A stretch of DNA of 64,000 nucleotides from Eulemur rufifrons. Lineage: Eukaryota > Chordata > Mammalia > Primates > Lemuridae. A program made the position numbers and the translations under genes. The stretch lies in NCBI RefSeq assembly GCF_041146395.1, contig NW_027182892.1, forward strand, positions 1-64,000, read 5' to 3'. The notes below the pieces were generated by a model. That model did not search any database and was not told where the DNA came from. It saw only the letters and a program-made list of their open reading frames with translations. Positions 1 through 10,312 of this stretch are shown here, one piece after another (position 1 is the stretch's first letter; each line of letters opens with the position of its first letter).

Positions 1-1009
1 AGATATAGGCGTTAGGGTAAGGGCTAGCGTTAGGTTTAAGAGATAGGGTTAGGTTGAATGCTTAGGATTAGGGTTAGGGTTTGGGGTTAAAGTAAGTGTT
101 AGGGGTTAGGTTTAAGGATCCAAGGTTAGGGTTATTTTTAGCTGTAGTGTTAGGGTTAGGGATAAGGGATCCCATTAGCATTAAGGGTCTTTCTTACTGT
201 AGGGTTAAGGGTTAGGCTTAGAGTTAAAGGTTAAGGTTAGGGTCAGTGTTAAGATTTAGGGTGAGGGTTAACGGTTAGGGTAAAGTTTAAGCGTTAGGGT
301 TAGGGATTAGTGATTAGGGTTTTTGGTTAGTGTTAGGGTTAGCGGTTAGGAGTTAGTGTTTTATGAAGTGGTATGGTTAGAATTAGGATTGGGGTTAGAG
401 TTAGGGTGAGGTATAGGGGTTAGGTTTAGGGGTTAGTTTTAGGGTAAAAGGATAGGATTAGGGTTACGTGTTGGGCTTAGGTTTAGGGTTAAAGTTTACT
501 GCTGGGGTTAGGGATAGGGTTCAGGGTTAGCTTTAGGGGTTCTGGTTAGCGTTAGGTGTTAGGTTTGTGTCAGGGTTAGGTCTAGTCGTGAGGCTAAGGT
601 TTAGGGTTAGCTTTAAGAGCTAGGGTTAGGTTTAATGGTTAGGATTAGGATTAGGGTTAAGGGTTAGGATAAGGCTTAGGGGTTAGGGTGAAGGGTTAGG
701 GTCAAGGGTTAGGATTTTTGTTAGGCATAGCGTTGGGGTTAGAAGTAAGGGTTACTGTCAGTGTTAGGGTTGTAGGTAGGGTTACGGTTAGGGTTAGCGG
801 TTTAGAATTAGGGTTAGGGTTTAGGTGTCACAGTGATGACTAGGAGATAGGGTTAGAATTATGGGATAGGGGTTGTTCTCAGGAAATGGGTTATGCATTA
901 ACGTTAGGATAAGAGGTTAAAGTTAGGCGCACGGTGAGGTTTACGTGTTAAGGGGAGAAATAGGAACAGGGTTGGGTGTTATGTTCAGGGTTAGGGTTAT
1001 CTGTTAAAG

Positions 1010-1222
1010 GTATTGTTTATGCTTAGCGCACGGGCCCTGTCTGCATTAGGCGGGCGGGGGGAGTTTAGGGGGCTGGGATTGTACCCGGGAACCCACTCTA
1101 TCATACTCTGGGTATGGGACCGTGGGTTTCATGCAGGACACAGTGGTAGAGCCTCCTTTCACGCATGGCATGGGAGGATTGCAGGCTTTCTAAACTCTAA
1201 GAAAGAAAGAAATCTGAGAACT
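1010..1222. repeat. GC-rich non-telomeric island, copy 1
   Basis: This is the only stretch of unit 1 without TTAGGG-like hexamers. It is GC-rich, contains a GC-box-like run GGCGGGCGGGGGG (1049-1061), a CCCGGG and several CpGs, and ends in a GAAAGAAAGAAA purine run. An open frame of 84 codons crosses it (1013-1267) but starts at TTG, runs into telomeric repeat at its end, and is frameshifted in copy 2, so I do not call a gene. A CpG-rich island inside subtelomeric repeat could act as a promoter for telomere-repeat RNA, as is known for human subtelomeres. That is inference only. Confidence 0.75.
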
Positions 1223-1612
1223 AGATTTAGGGTTAGGATTCTGGTTAGGGTTAAGGATGAAGTTTAGTGTTAGGGTGAGGGCTTAGGGTTAGGGATTAGG
1301 GTTGGGTGAAATGTTACTCTTAGGTTTAACGGTTACACTTTGGTTTAGGGTTGAGGTTTACGGTTAGGGTTAAGATGAGGGGTTAGGGTTTGGTACAGGG
1401 TTAGGGTTAAGTGTTAGGTTTAGGGTTGAAGATTAGGATTAGGGTTAGGATTAAAGGTTAGCGTGAGAGTTAACGCTTAGGGTTAAGGTTAAGAGTAAGG
1501 GTTAGGTCTAGGGTTAGGGTTAGTTTAGGGTTAGAGTTATGTGCTATGGTTTGTGTTACAGGTTAGGGTTAGGTTTACTGGTCATGGTTAGGGTTACGTT
1601 TAGGGGTTAGCA

Positions 1613-1636
1613 TTAGGGTTAGGGTTAGGGTTAGGG
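1613..1636 (+). repeat. Four perfect TTAGGG units (G-quadruplex capable)
   Basis: Four consecutive perfect hexamers, the longest uninterrupted run I noticed in unit 1. Four GGG tracts with TTA loops meet the standard G-quadruplex pattern on the + strand. Confidence 0.85.
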
Positions 1637-2884
1637 TTAAGGGATAGGATTAGGGTTAAGTGTTGGGCTTAGGGTTAGGGTTTAGTGTTAGGTTTATCAT
1701 TAAGGATTAGGGTTAGAATCAGGGTTAAATGCTTGGGTGCGGGTAATGGTTAGGGTCAGGGTTAAGGTTCACGGATAGGGTTAGTGTTAAGGGTTACGGG
1801 TAGGTTTAGGGTTCAGGGTTAGTGTTAGCATTAGGGCTTAAGGTTAGGATTAGGCGGTAGGTTAGATTTAGGGTTAGATCTAGGCGTTAGGATAAGGGTA
1901 AGCGTTAGGGTTAAGAGATAGGGTTAGGTTTAATGCTTAGGATTAGGGTTAGGTTTAGGGGTTAAAGTAAGTGTTAGGGGTTAGGTTTAAGGATCCAAGG
2001 TTAGGGTTATTTTTAGCTGTAGTGTTAGGGTTAGGGATAAGGGATCCCATTAGCATTAAGGGTCTTCCTTACTGTAGGGTTAAGGGTTAGGCTTAGAGTT
2101 AAAGGTTAAGGTTAGGGTCAGTGTTAAGATTTAGGGTGAGGGTTAACGGTTAGGGTAAAGGTTAAGCGTTCGGGTTAGGGATTAGTGATTAGGGTTTTTG
2201 GTTATTGTTAGGGTTAGCGGTTAGGAGTTAGTGTTTTATGAAGGGGTATGGTTAGAATTAGGATTGGGGTTAGAGTTAGGGTGAGGTATACGGGTTAGGT
2301 TTAGGGGATAGTTTTAGGGTAAAAGGATAGGATTAGGGTTGCGGGTTGGGCTTAGGTTTAGGGTTAAAGTTTACTGCTTGGGTTAGGGATAGGGTTCAGG
2401 GTTAGCTTCAGGGGTTCTGGTTAGGTTTATGCGTTAGGTTAGTGTCAGGGTTAGGTCTAGTCGTGAGGGTAAAGTTTAGGGTTAGCTTTAAGAGCTAGGG
2501 TTAGGTTTAATGGTTAGGATTAGGATTAGGGTTAAGGGTTAGGGTAAGGCTTAGGGGTTAGGATGAAGGGTTAGGGTCAAGGGTTAGGGTTTTTGTTAGG
2601 CATAGCGTTGGGGTTAGAAGTAAGGTTTACTGTCAGTGTTAGGTTTGTAGGTAGGGTTACGGTTAGGGTTAGCGGTTTAGAATTAGGGTTAGGGATTAGG
2701 TGTTACAGTGATGACTAGGAGATAGGGTTAGAATTATGGGATAGGGGTTGTTCTCAGGAAATGGGTTATGCATTAACGTTAGGATAAGAGGTTAAAGTTA
2801 GGCACACGGTGAGGTTTACTTGTTAAGGGGGGAAATAGGAACAGGGTTGGGTGTTATGTTCAGGGTTAGGGTTATCTGTTAAAG

Positions 2885-3098
2885 GTATTGTTTATGCTTA
2901 GCGCACGGGCCCTGTCTGCATTAGGCGGGCGGGGGGAGTTTAGGGGGCTGGGATTGTACCCGGGAACCCACTCTATCATACTCTGGGTATGGGCCCGTGG
3001 GTTTCATGCAGGACACAGTGGTAGAGCCTCCTCTCACGCATGGCATGGAGGATTGCAGGCTTTCTAAACTCTAAGAAAGCAAGAAGTCTGAGAATTAG
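2885..3098. repeat. GC-rich non-telomeric island, copy 2
   Basis: This is the counterpart of the island at 1010-1222, offset 1875 bp, with the same GC-box-like run at 2924-2936. It differs by a few substitutions, a one-base deletion near 3046 and GAAAGCAAGAAG in place of the cleaner purine run. The deletion breaks the open frame seen in copy 1. Confidence 0.75.
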
Positions 3099-3489
3099 AT
3101 TTAGGTTTAGGATTATGGTTAGGGTTAAGGATGAAGTTTAGTGTTAGGGTGAGGGCTTAGGTTTAGGGATTAGGGTTAGGGTTAAAGGTTACTCTTAGGT
3201 TTAACGGCTACACTTTGGTTTAGGGTTGAGGTTTACGGTTAGGGTTAAGATGAGGGGTTAGGGTTTGGTACAGGGTTAGGGTTAAGTGTTAGGTTTAGGG
3301 TTGAAGATTAGGATTAGGGTTAGGATTAAAGGTTAGCGTGAGAGTTAATGCTTAGTGTTAAGGTTAAGAGTTAGGGTTTACGGTTAAGGTTAGGGTTAGT
3401 TTTAGGGTTAGAGTTATGTGCTATGGTTTGTGTTAGAGGTTAGGGTTAGGTTTACTGGTCACGGTTAGGGTTACGTTTAGGGGTTAGCA

Positions 3490-3513
3490 TTAGGGTTAGG
3501 GTTAGGGTTAGGG
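3490..3513 (+). repeat. Four perfect TTAGGG units, second copy
   Basis: Same position in unit 2 as the run at 1613-1636 in unit 1 (offset 1877). The run was copied with the unit; it does not mark fresh telomerase addition. Confidence 0.85.
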
Positions 3514-3758
3514 TTAAGGGATAGGATTAGGGTTAAGTGTTGGACTTAGTGTTAGGGTTTAGTGTTAGGGTTAGCATTAAGGATTAGGGTTAGGGTCAGG
3601 GTTAAATGCTTGGGTGCAGGTAATGGTTAGGGTCAGGGTTAAGGTTCGCGGATAGGGTTAGTGTTAAGGGTTACGGGTAGGTTTAGGGTTCAGGGTTAGT
3701 GTTAGCATTAGGGCTTAAGGTTAGGATTAGGCGGTAGGTTAGATGTAGGGTTAGATCT

Positions 3759-4305
3759 AGGCGTTAGGGTAAGGGCTAGCGTTAGGGTTAAGAGATAGGG
3801 TTAGGTTGAATGCTTAGGATTAGGGTTAGGGTTTGGGGTTAAAGTAAGTGTTAGGGGTTAGGTTTAAGGATCCAAGGTTAGGGTTATTTTTAGCTGTAGT
3901 GTTAGGGTTAGGGATAAGGGATCCCATTAACATTAAGGGTCTTCCTTACTGTAGGCTTAAGGGTTAGGCTTAGAGTTAAAGGTGAAGGTTAGGGTCAGTG
4001 TTAAGATTTAGGGTGAGGGTTAACGGTTAGGGTAAAGGATAAGCGTTAGGGTTAGGGATTAGTGATTAGGGTTTTTGGTTAGTGTTAGGGTTAGCGGTTA
4101 GGAGTTAGTGTCTTATGAAGGGGTATGGTTAGAATTAGGATTGGGGTTAGAGTTAGGGTGAGGTATAGGGGTTAGGTTTAGGGGTTAGTTTTAGGGTAAA
4201 AGGATAGGATTAGGGTTACGGGTTGCGCTTAGGATTAGGGTTAAAGTTTACTGCTGGGGTTAGGGATAGGGTTCAGGGTTATCTTTAGGGGTTCTCGTTA
4301 AGGTT
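3759..4305 (+). repeat. 1.876-kb telomere-like unit, copy 3, truncated
   Basis: Only the first 546 bp or so of the unit remain. It follows copies 1 and 2 through the variant hexamers up to about 4300 and then changes abruptly to satellite sequence. The missing part includes the GC-rich island, so the satellite has replaced about 1.33 kb of the unit or was joined to it by a breakage event. Confidence 0.88.
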
Positions 4306-4306
4306 A
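4302..4306. other. Junction of telomere-like array and satellite
   Basis: Left of the junction the sequence follows unit 3 of the telomeric higher-order repeat. From AAACGCTGAACACC at 4306 it follows satellite family A. The telomeric end GGTT and the satellite GGTG share GGT, so up to three bases of microhomology blur the breakpoint. No target-site duplication or mobile-element end is visible. Microhomology-mediated or ordinary illegitimate joining is the simplest explanation. Confidence 0.85.
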
Positions 4307-4309
4307 AAC

Positions 4310-4854
4310 GCTGAACACCTGCAAATAATTTTCAACGTAGTGGTTAATTGAAAAGCTCTGCGGCATACTTCTTGGAACAAGCCAGTTACCTGTTCCCACG
4401 CAAAGAGGAGTATATAGAACCATGGTGGATTTCCAGCTGATGAAGTAAAGGATTATTAAAGGAACGGTATGACCATGGGGATAATCGTCAATTCTCTGAA
4501 ACAGAATCCGCCGTTTTCACCTGCCAAACACATGCCACTTCTCCTCTCTGGGGATAATAAAAACTAACCAGCGAACTGACAGAGGGCCTGACCCCCCCAT
4601 CGACATGGACCACACACAAAAAAAAACCGTACCCTCCAGCTACTAATTGTAATGCTAACTTGCAAAATTTCGCTGCATTTTAAAACAATGGAAAAATGGT
4701 GGTGGGATGATACTTAGAAGAATGGCTTCTTGTCTGTCTCCACTAACAAAAATAGGCAACACCAAGTCAGCTACTCCTCAGCATAGTTATGTCCGTCGCA
4801 GCCTTCTTGGGTTTCAGGAGGCACATACAAACGTTAGCAAAATTATGGTGAAAC
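4310..4854. repeat. Family A reference monomer
   Basis: Family A is recognised by GTAGTGGTTAATTGAAAAGC (sometimes GTACTGG), GTTACCTGTTCCCACG, TTTCCAGCTGATGAAGTAAA, GACCATGGGGATCATCG, CAGAATCCGCCC and CCACATCGACCACACAC followed by poly-A and CCGTACCC. It is the majority family and typically occurs in runs of one to four. This is the first satellite monomer after the telomere-like block. Confidence 0.85.
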
Positions 4855-5023
4855 GCTGGAAAACTTCAAATAATTTTCAACGTACTGGCTAATTTGAAAA
4901 CTCTCCAGCATACTTCTTGGAACAAGCCAGGTACCTGTGCTCACGCATAGAGGAGTATATAGAAACATGGTGGAATCCCAGCTGATGAAGCAAAGGATTC
5001 TTAAAGGAATAAGATGACCATGC

Positions 5024-5054
5024 GGATCCTGTTTAATTCTCTGAAACAGAATCC
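5024..5054. repeat. Hairpin-capable inverted repeat in B, C and D monomers (first instance)
   Basis: GGATCCTGTTT and AAACAGAATCC flank a nine-base spacer; 10 of 11 arm positions pair. The block is kept in nearly all B monomers. C has AAACAGATCC, which still pairs with a one-base bulge; D keeps it with a changed spacer. In A the left arm is GGATCATCGTT and pairing is mostly lost. It could be chance or a protein-binding or structural element; nothing shows which. Confidence 0.6.
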
Positions 5055-5401
5055 GCACTTTTCACCTGCCAAACACATGCCCACTTCTCCTCTCTGGGGA
5101 TAATAAAAACAAACCAGTGAATTGACAGATGGCCTGACCAACCCATCCACACTGACCCCACAAAAAAAAAAAAAAGTACCCTCCAGCTACTAATTATAAT
5201 GATAACTTTCAAAATTTCCCTGCATTTTTAAACAATGGAAAAATGATGGTGGGATGATACTTAGAAGAATGGCTTCCAGTCAGTCTCCACTAACAAAAAT
5301 AGGCAACACCAAGTCAGCTACTCCTCAGCATACTTATGTCCGTGGCAGCCATATTGGGTTTCAGGAGACACATACAAAGGTTATAAGAATTATGGTGAAA
5401 C

Positions 5402-5947
5402 GCTGAAAACCTGCAAATAATTTTCAACGTACTGCTTAATTGAAAAGCTCTGCGGCATACTTCTTGGAACAAGCCAGTTACCTTTGCCCACACATAGAGG
5501 AGTATATAGAACCATGGTGGATTCCCAGCTGATGAAGCAAAAGTTTCCTAAAGGAACGGGATGAGCATGCGGATCCTGTTTCATTCTCTGAAACAGAATC
5601 CGAACTTTTCACCTGCCTAACACATGTCCACTTCTCCTCTCAGGGGATAATAAAAACTAACCAGCGAACTGACAGAGGGCCTGACCCCCCCATCCACATC
5701 GACCACACACAAAAAAAAACCGTACCCTCCAGCTACTAATTATAATGCTAACTTGCAAAATTTCCCTGCCTTTTAAAACAATGGAATAATGGTGGTGGGA
5801 TGATACTTAGAAGAATGGCTTCTTATCAGTCTCCACTAACAAAAATAGGTAACACCAAGTCAGGTACTCCTTAGCATAGTTATGTCCGTTGCAGCCTTCT
5901 TGGGTTTCAGGAGGCACAAACAAACGTTATGAAAATTATGGTGAAAC
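5402..5947. repeat. Family D monomer 1
   Basis: Family D combines B/C-like and A-like blocks with its own diagnostic core: TTTCCTAAAGGAACGGG, GGGATGAGCATGCGG, CTGTTTCATTCTC and CCCACACATAGAGG. It is preceded by GGGTTTCAGGAGACACAT. The tail (CCACATCGACCACACAC) is family A. D monomers are seen only between 5.4 and 13.6 kb. Confidence 0.8.
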
Positions 5948-7041
5948 GCTGAACACCTGCAAATAATTTTCAACGTACTGGTTAATTGAAAAGCTCTGCG
6001 GCATACTTCTTGGAACAAGGCAGTTACCTGTTCCCACGCAAAGAGGAGTATAGAGAACCATGGTGGATTTCCAGCTGATGAAGTAAAGGATTATTAAAGG
6101 AACGGGATGACCATGGGGATCATCGTTAATTCTCTGAAACAGAATCCGCCCTTTTCACCTGCCAAACAAATGCCCACATCTCCTCTCTGGGGATAATAAA
6201 AACTAACCAGCGAACTGACAGAGGGCCTGACCCCCCCATTCACATCGACCACACACACAAAAAAAAACCGTACCCTCCAGCTACTAATTATAATGCTAAC
6301 TTGCAAAATTTCCCTGCATTTTAAAACAATGGAAAAATGGTGGTGGGATGATACTTAGAAGAATGGCTTCTTGTCTGTCTCCACTAACAAAAATAGGCAA
6401 CACCAAGTCAGCTACTCCTCAGCATAGTTATGTCCGTCGCAGCCTTCTTGGATTTCAGGAGGCACAAACAAACGTTATCACAATTATGGTGAAACGCTGA
6501 ACACCTGCAAATAATTTTCTACGTAGTGGTTAATTGAAAAGCTCTGCGGCATACTTCTTGCAACAAGCCAGTTACCTGTTCCCACGCAAAGAGGAGTATA
6601 TAGAACCATGGTGGATTTCGAACTGATGAAGTAAAGGATTATTAAAGGAACGGGATGACCATGGGGATCATCGTTAATTCTCTGAAACAGAGTCCGCCCT
6701 TTTCACCTGCCAAACACATGCCCACTTCTCCTCTCTGGGGATAATAAAAACTAACCAGCGAACTGACAGAGGGCCTGACCCCCCCATCCACATCGACCAC
6801 ACACAAAAATAAACCGTACCCTCCAGCTACTAATTATAATGCTAACTTGCAAAATTTCCCTGCATTTTAAAACAATGGAAAAATGGTGGTGGGATGATAC
6901 TTAGAAGAATGGCTTCTTGTCTGTCTCCACTAACAAAAATAGGCAACACCAAGTCAGCTACTCCTCAGCATAGTTATGTCCGTCGCAGCCTTCTTGGGTT
7001 TCAGGAGGCACATACAAACCTTATCAAAATTATGGTGAAAC

Positions 7042-7585
7042 GCTGAAAACCTGCAAATAATTTTCAACGTACTGGTTAATTTGAAAACTCTCCAGCATAC
7101 TTCTTGGAACAAACAAGGTACCTGTGCCCACGCATGGAGGAGTATATAGAAACATGGTGGAATCCCAGCTGATGAAGCAAAGGATTCTTAAAGGAATGAG
7201 ATGACCATGCGGACCCTGTTTAATTCTCTGAAACAGAATCCGCACTTTTCACCTGCCAAACACATGCCCACTACTCTTCTCTGGGGATAATAAAAACAAA
7301 CCAGCGATCTGACAGAGGGCCTGAACACCCATCCTGACCGAACCCACAAAAAAAAAAAAGGACCCTCCAGCTACTAATTATAATGCTAACTTGCAAAATT
7401 TCCCTGCATTTTAAAACAATGGAAAAATGGTGGTGGGATGATACTTAGAAGAATGGCTTCTTGTCAGTCTCCACTAACAAAAATAGGCAACACCAAGTCA
7501 GCTACTCCTCAGCATAGTTAAGTCCGTCGCAGCCTTCTTGGGTTTCAGGAGGCACAAAAAAACGTTATCACAATTATGGTGAAAC
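7042..7585. repeat. Family B reference monomer
   Basis: Family B is recognised by TTAATTTGAAAACTCTCCAG, GAAACATGGTGGAATCCC, AAGGAATGAGATGACCATGC, CCCACTACTCTTCTCTGG, GCGATCTGACAG, AACACCCATCCTGACCGA and, in most copies, an ATGCCAATTTGC and CACTGACAAAAA tail. Its length is about 542-549 bp with a short A tract. B starts are at 4855, 7042, 8135, 11958, 14704, 16350, 19093, 21294, 22942, 24583, 28394, 31138, 33884, 36628, 38825, 40477 (chimeric), 43218, 44315, 47060, 52556 (chimeric), 53103 (chimeric), 56400, 59131 and 61324. Confidence 0.85.
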
Positions 7586-8069
7586 GCTGAACACCTGCAA
7601 ATAATTTTCAAGGTAGTGGTTAATTGAAAAGCTCTGCGGCACACTTCTTGGAACAAGCCAGTTACCTGTTCCCACGCAAAAAGGAGTATATAGAACCATG
7701 GTGGATTTCCAGCTGATGAAGTAAAGGATTATTAAAGGAACGGGATGACCCTGGTGATCATCGTTAATTCTCCTAAACAGAATCCGCCCTATTCACCTGC
7801 CAAACACATGCCCACTTCTCTTCTCCTGGGATAATAAAAACTAACCAGCGAACTGACAGAGGGCCTGACCCCCCCCCCATCCACATAGTCCACACACAAA
7901 AAAATACCGTACCCTCCACCTACTAATTATAATGCTAACTTGCAAAATTTCCCTGCATTTTAAAACAATGGAAAAATGGTAGTGGGATGATACTTAGAAG
8001 AATGGCTTCTTGTCTGTCTCCGCTAACAAAAATAGGCAACACCAAGTCAGCTACTCCTCAGCATAGTTA

Positions 8070-9410
8070 TGTACGTAGCAGCCTTCTTGCATTTCAGGAG
8101 GCACATACAAACGTTATCACAATTACGGTGAAACGCTGAAAACCTGCAAATAATTTTCAACGTACTGGTTAATTTGAAAACTCTCCAGCATACTTCTTGG
8201 AACAAGCCAGGTACCTGTGGCCACGCATAGAGGAGTATATAGAAACATGGTGGAATCCCAGCTGATGAAGCAAAGGATTCTTAAAGGAATGAGATGACCA
8301 TGCGGATCCTGTTTAATTCTCTGAAACAGAATCCGCACTTTTCACCTGCCAAACACATGCCCACTACTCTTCTCTGGGGATAATAAAAACAAACCAGCGA
8401 TCTGACAGAGGGCCTGAACACCCATCCTGACCGACCCCACAAAAAAAAAAGTACCCTCCAGCTACTAATTATAATGCGAATTGGCAAAATTTCCCTGCAT
8501 TTTTAAACAATGGAGAAATGATGGTGGGATGATACTTAGAAGAATGGCTTCTTGTCAGTCTCCACTGACAAAAATAGGCAACACCAAGTCAGCTCCGCCT
8601 CAGCATAGTTATGTCCGTAGCAGCCATATTTGGTTTCAGTAGGCACATACACACGTTATCACAATTATGGTGAAAAGCTGAAAACCTGCAAAGGATTTTC
8701 AACATACTGGTTAATTGAAAAGCTCTGAAGCATACTTCTTGGAACAAGCCAGTTTTTTGTGCCCACGCATAGAGAAGTATACAGAACCATGGTGGATTCC
8801 CAGCTCATGAAGCAAAGGATTCTTAAAGGAACAGGATTATCATGCGGATCCTGTTTAATTCTCTGAAACAGATCCGCAGTTTTCACCTGCCATACTAATA
8901 CCCACTTCTCCTCTCTGGGGATAATAAAAACAAACCAGCGAACTGACAGAGGGCCTTACCAACCCATCCACACTGACCCCACAAAAAAAAAAAATAGTAC
9001 CCTCCAGCTACTAATTATAATGCTAACTTGCAAAATTTCCCTACATTTTTAAACAATGGAAAAATGATGGTGGGATGATACTTAGAAGAATGGCTTCTTG
9101 TCAGTCTCCACTAACAAAAATAGGCAACACGAAGTCAGCTACGCCTCAGCATACCTATGTCCTTGGCAGCCATATTGGGTTTCAGGAGACACATACAAAC
9201 TTTATAAGAATTATGGTGAAACGCTGAAAACTTGCAAATAATTTTCAACGTAGTGGTTAATTGAAAAGCTCTGCGGCATACTTCTTGGAACAAGCCAGTT
9301 ACCTGTGCCCACACATAGAGGAGTATACAGAACCATGGTGGATTCCCAGCTGATGAAGCGAAGTTTCCTAAAGGAACGGGATGAGCATGCGGATCGTGTT
9401 TCATTCTCTG
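8070..9410. repeat. Seven-monomer-spaced duplication, left copy
   Basis: Matches 11893-13233 at an offset of 3823 bp (seven monomers) across the end of an A monomer and the following B, C and D monomers. Shared private variants include GTAGCAGCCTTCTTGCATTT, AATTACGGTG, and GTTTTTTGTGCCCACG with GTATACAG in the C monomer. Ends are approximate because the monomers are alike anyway. Confidence 0.8.
8677..9222. repeat. Family C reference monomer
   Basis: Family C is recognised by CTGCAAAGGATT, CAACATACTGG, CTCTGAGGCATAC, GTTTCCTGTGCCCACG, CCCAGCTCATGAAGC, GGGATTACCATGCGG, AAACAGATCCGCAG and CATACTAATACCCAC. In most copies it ends in CCCCACAGG, a long poly-A tract and ACCGTAGCC. C starts are at 8677, 10313, 12500, 15247, 16892, 19636, 21837, 25126 (chimeric), 26223, 28937, 31681, 34427, 37171, 39368, 43761, 44858, 47602, 48709, 52004, 53651, 56943, 59673 and 61866. 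Long A tracts make C plus its tail the longest monomer, up to about 560 bp. Confidence 0.85.
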
Positions 9411-9768
9411 AAACAGAATCCGCCCTTTTCACCTGCCAAACACATGCCCACTTCTCCTCTCTGGGGATAATGAAAACTAACCAGCGAAGTGACAGAGGGC
9501 CTGACCCCCCCCATCCACATCGACCACACACAAAAAAAAACCGTACCCTCCAGCCACTAATTATAATGCTAACTTGCAAAATTTCCCTGCCTTTTAAAAC
9601 AATGGAAAAATGGTGGTGGGATGATACTTAGAAGAATGGATTCTTGTCTGTCTCCACTAAGAAAAATAGGCAACACCTAGTCAGCTACTCCTCAGCATAG
9701 TTATGCCCGTCGCAGCCTTCTTGGGTTTCAGGAGGCACATACAAACGTTATCAAAATTATGGTGAAAC
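9223..9768. repeat. Family D monomer 2
   Basis: Carries the D core (TTTCCTAAAGGAACGGG, GGGATGAGCATGCGG), here with GGATCG replacing GGATCC, and switches to a family A tail at CAGAATCCGCCC. It follows C at 8677 and belongs to the 7-monomer duplication that also includes 13045. Confidence 0.8.
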
Positions 9769-10312
9769 GCTGAACACCTGCAAATAATTTTCAATGTAGT
9801 GGTTAATTGAAAAGCTCTGCGGCATACTACTCGGAACAAGCCAGGTACCTGTGCCCACGCATAAAGGAGTATATAGAAACATGGTGGAATCCCAGCTGAT
9901 GAAGCAAAGGATTCTTAAAGGAATGAGATGACCATGCGGATCCTGTTTAATTCTCTGAAACAGAATCCGCACTTTTCACCTGCCAAACACATGCCCACTA
10001 CTCTTCTCTGGGGATAATAAAAACAAACCAGCGATCTGACAGAGGGCCTGAACACCCATCCTGACCGACCCCACAAAAAAAAAAAAGTACCCTCCAGCTA
10101 CTAATTATAATGCCAATTTGCAAAATTTCCCTGCATTTTTAAACAATGGAGAAATGATGGCGGGATGATACTTAGAAGAATGGCTTCTGGTCAGTCTCCA
10201 CTGACAAAAATAGGCAACACCAAGTCAGCTACCCCTCAGCATAGTTATGTCCGTAGCAGCCATATTTGGTTTCAGTAGGCACATACACACGTTATCACAA
10301 TTATGGTGAAAC
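9769..10312. repeat. A-to-B chimeric monomer
   Basis: Starts as family A (GTAGTGGTTAATTGAAAAGC) and turns to family B between about 9820 and 9844 (CCAGGTACCTGTGCCCACGC). It is followed by C at 10313. Confidence 0.8.

Larger units (their letters stand above)
7..1881 (+). repeat. 1.876-kb telomere-like higher-order unit, copy 1
   Basis: The anchor AGGCGTTAGG begins at 7 and recurs at 1882 and 3759, giving periods of 1875 and 1877 bp. The irregular succession of variant hexamers is reproduced in the same order in each copy, including GGATCC at 116, 1991 and 3868. The copies therefore arose by duplication of an already degenerate tract. Positions 1-6 are the end of a preceding copy or its flank. 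Differences between copies are scattered substitutions and a few one-base indels. Confidence 0.9.
1882..3758 (+). repeat. 1.876-kb telomere-like higher-order unit, copy 2
   Basis: This is a complete second copy, aligned to copy 1 at an offset of 1875 bp and to copy 3 at 1877 bp. It contains the second GC-rich island (about 2885-3098) and the second run of four perfect TTAGGG units (3490-3513). In the island it lacks one base near 3046 relative to copy 1 (TGGCATGGAGG against TGGCATGGGAGG). Confidence 0.9.
1..4305 (+). repeat. Degenerate TTAGGG telomere-like array
   Basis: Nearly the whole stretch is made of TTAGGG and one- or two-base variants (TTTAGGG, TTAGGGG, TTAAGG, TTACGG, TTAGCG), always with the G-rich strand on +. 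Perfect hexamers are common but longest runs are only four units, so this is an old, mutated telomeric tract and not a functional chromosome end. The G-rich strand normally runs 5' to 3' toward the chromosome terminus, so here it points into the satellite on the right. No gene is seen apart from an accidental open frame over the first GC-rich island. TTAGGG is the vertebrate repeat but also occurs in fungi and trypanosomes. Confidence 0.95.

Noticed and set aside
1013..1267. 84-codon open frame over the first GC-rich island
   Set aside because: It begins at TTG, ends in telomere-like repeat, and the second copy at 2888 is frameshifted by a one-base deletion near 3046. There is no recognisable domain.
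3759..4305. Length of the truncated telomeric unit (546 bp) equals the satellite period
   Set aside because: The two sequences are unrelated and the equality is most likely a coincidence.
4460..4475. CENP-B box-like motif at TTAAAGGAACGGGA
   Set aside because: Only the CGGG half matches. The required TTCG core and the central A of the CENP-B box are absent in every family, so centromere identity is not supported.
4710..4892. Plus-strand open frames of about 60-70 codons spanning the monomer tail
   Set aside because: They cross the monomer boundary, are closed by stops in most copies, and simply reflect the repeated ATGATACTTAGAAGAATGGC segment.
5158..5176. Poly-A tracts as tails of SINE or processed-gene insertions
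   Set aside because: They occupy the same position in every monomer, preceded by CACACA or CCCCACA, with no target-site duplications and no flanking element body. They are internal microsatellites of the monomer.
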